A DNA stretch of 64,000 nucleotides from Planctomycetota bacterium (GTDB lineage Bacteria > Planctomycetota > Planctomycetia > Gemmatales > Gemmataceae): contig VGXS01000011.1 in the NCBI GenBank assembly GCA_016873225.1, forward strand, positions 45,825-109,824. The letters are read 5' to 3'. The notes beneath the pieces were generated by a model, which was not told the DNA's origin, searched no databases, and worked only from the letters and a program-made list of their open reading frames with translations. Numbering within the stretch: the first letter of the stretch is position 1; every line of letters starts with the position of its first letter. Positions 62,993-64,000 of this stretch are shown in pieces. Both the position numbers and the translations under genes were made by a program.

Positions 62993-64000
62993 TCAGGGCG
63001 ATTGAACCAACTTCACCAGGCGTGTCCGGCGGGCGAGGCGGGCGAGGTCGGCGCGGGCCCCCTCATCACCCGGGCTGAGCCGCCCGGCGATCAAGACGAT
63101 GCCCTCGGCCGAGGATCGCACGAAATACTCCATCCGCGCCGGCTTTCCCTTCAGCGTGGTGTCGATCGCGAAAGTGGCCAAACCCTGTTCCAAATCTCGC
63201 GGACCCTCCACCCGGCCGACGGGTCCGCCGTTTTTCACGAGCCAGCCCTTGGTTTCCTCCAGGTAGGCCGCCGCCGTGGGCCCCTTGCCCGGGGCCGTCA
63301 GGGTCACCAGCACGCCGCTGCCGTCGGCGCCGTCGAGCGTCACCTGTTCCTGACGGGCCTGGCCGACGCGCCATCGCCTCGGATATTCCAGCCGCAACGG
63401 ACCCAGTTCCTCCAGCATGAGCGTGTTGTCATCGTCCGGCGCCAGGCGCGAACCGGCCAATGCCGTCTCCGATAGGTTTTCCGGAATTTCGATCGGAGCG
63501 CGGGTGAGGACGAAGCGCCCGTCGAGCGTGCCCCCTTCCTGTCCTCCCGGACCCGACAGCACATGCTTGCCACGCAGCGACAGGTAGGCGATCGACGATC
63601 GGGCGATGTCGAAGTAGAGGAATCCCTCCAGTTCCTGCCGGCATGGCCCGTCCTCGTTGGCCCCGTTCACCACGCCCGTGAAGGTGACGCGCGCCACCTG
63701 GCGCCTGTCGATCGACTGGACTTCCGCCAGCTTGCAGGCCAGGCCGCCATCCCGGATCGAAACCAGGTCGGTGAGTTCGCGCACCGCCGCCGTCTCAGCG
63801 GCCCATGAGACTCCCACCCCGACCTCGCGTCCCGGAAGCAATCCGGCGAGCGCCGGAGTGAACACATCGGTGCGGACCAGTTCGATCTCTCCCCGGGTCA
63901 GCGGTGAGTCGGGCGAAAAAGGCACCTCGAGGGTGTCGCGTCGCAGCAGCACCACCCGCTTCACTTCGGGCCTGAAGCCGCTTTCCTGGGCCTGGTCGCC
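62993..64000 (-). CDS. Unrecognised protein, N terminus outside the window
   Basis: About 335 residues are visible and the frame is open to the right edge (GDQAQESGFRPEVKRVVLLRR), so the start probably lies beyond it; a GTG at 63964 is an alternative internal start. The visible part has two beta-rich regions: one with RVTFTGVVNGANEDGPCRQELEGFLYFDIARSSIAYLSLRG, and one with LRLEYPRRWRVG, YLEETKGWLVKNGG and RMEYFVRSSAEGIVLIAGRL. The second half resembles the PsbP/DUF1795-like fold described for stress or lipid-linked proteins, but this is only impression. Function unknown. Confidence 0.6.
   Translation of the reverse strand, partial: GDQAQESGFRPEVKRVVLLRRDTLEVPFSPDSPLTRGEIELVRTDVFTPALAGLLPGREVGVGVSWAAETAAVRELTDLVSIRDGGLACKLAEVQSIDRRQVARVTFTGVVNGANEDGPCRQELEGFLYFDIARSSIAYLSLRGKHVLSGPGGQEGGTLDGRFVLTRAPIEIPENLSETALAGSRLAPDDDNTLMLEELGPLRLEYPRRWRVGQARQEQVTLDGADGSGVLVTLTAPGKGPTAAAYLEETKGWLVKNGGPVGRVEGPRDLEQGLATFAIDTTLKGKPARMEYFVRSSAEGIVLIAGRLSPGDEGARADLARLARRTRLVKLVQSP

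Overview
The window is high-GC DNA (clearly above 60% by eye). It carries several family signatures typical of Planctomycetota: three DUF1080 (3-keto-disaccharide hydrolase-like) proteins, a DUF1559 prepilin-like protein next to a small lipoprotein, Gfo/Idh/MocA oxidoreductases, a sulfatase, an FHA plus Ser/Thr kinase protein, paired VWA/BatA-like membrane proteins, and a secreted chitinase with an N-terminal LERLEGREVP motif. A Gemmatales-type planctomycete is my best guess; no rRNA is present to confirm it. I see no tRNA, rRNA, CRISPR array, insertion sequence or phage gene. The region looks like ordinary chromosome.

Layout. 1-7.8 kb: the end of a beta-repeat surface protein, a terminator, then a 2157-residue secreted protein with macroglobulin-like segments translationally coupled to a DUF1080 protein. 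7.8-9.9 kb (minus): metF overlapping a group 1 glycosyltransferase. 10-12.4 kb (plus): bioA-bioD plus a small zinc-ribbon membrane protein. 12.4-16.1 kb (plus): an Rrf2-type regulator with a long leader, an FAD dehydrogenase and an FHA-kinase. 16.1-22.8 kb: a DUF1080 protein, a short SecA-like ATPase with an aldehyde dehydrogenase, a serpin and a small secreted protein. 22.8-27 kb (minus): an MscS channel with four periplasmic repeats, a possible DUF2617 protein and KDPG aldolase. 27.2-33.3 kb: a sodium/solute symporter and an oxidoreductase facing a fumarylacetoacetase-family enzyme, DNA polymerase IV and a second oxidoreductase.

33.7-36.3 kb (plus): DUF1080 and a ceramidase-like protein. 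36.4-39.4 kb (minus): rimO-pgsA-oxidoreductase. 39.5-45.6 kb: a 72-residue small protein, leuA, a sulfatase, and rpsR-thrS ended by a strong terminator. 45.7-52.7 kb (minus): a five-gene run of a multi-pass protein, two VWA membrane proteins, a CPBP protease and a parvulin. 52.8-56.6 kb: divergent glgP and ackA. 56.7-61 kb (minus): lipoprotein, DUF1559 protein and the modular chitinase. 61.2-64 kb: glyA, a small conserved-looking protein, and an unrecognised protein running off the right edge.

Housekeeping functions (folate/one-carbon, biotin, leucine, translation, phospholipid synthesis, glycogen) are interleaved with secreted or carbohydrate-handling genes. No self-evident new defence or mobile system is present. 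The most unusual items are the four-repeat MscS sensor region, a ThrRS with an extra block of about 95 residues, a serpin with an inhibitory-type hinge and a predicted P1 lysine, the truncated SecA-like ATPase, the duplicated CBM2/Calx-beta chitinase, the VWA/CPBP operon, and the Rrf2 gene with a structured leader of about 255 bases.
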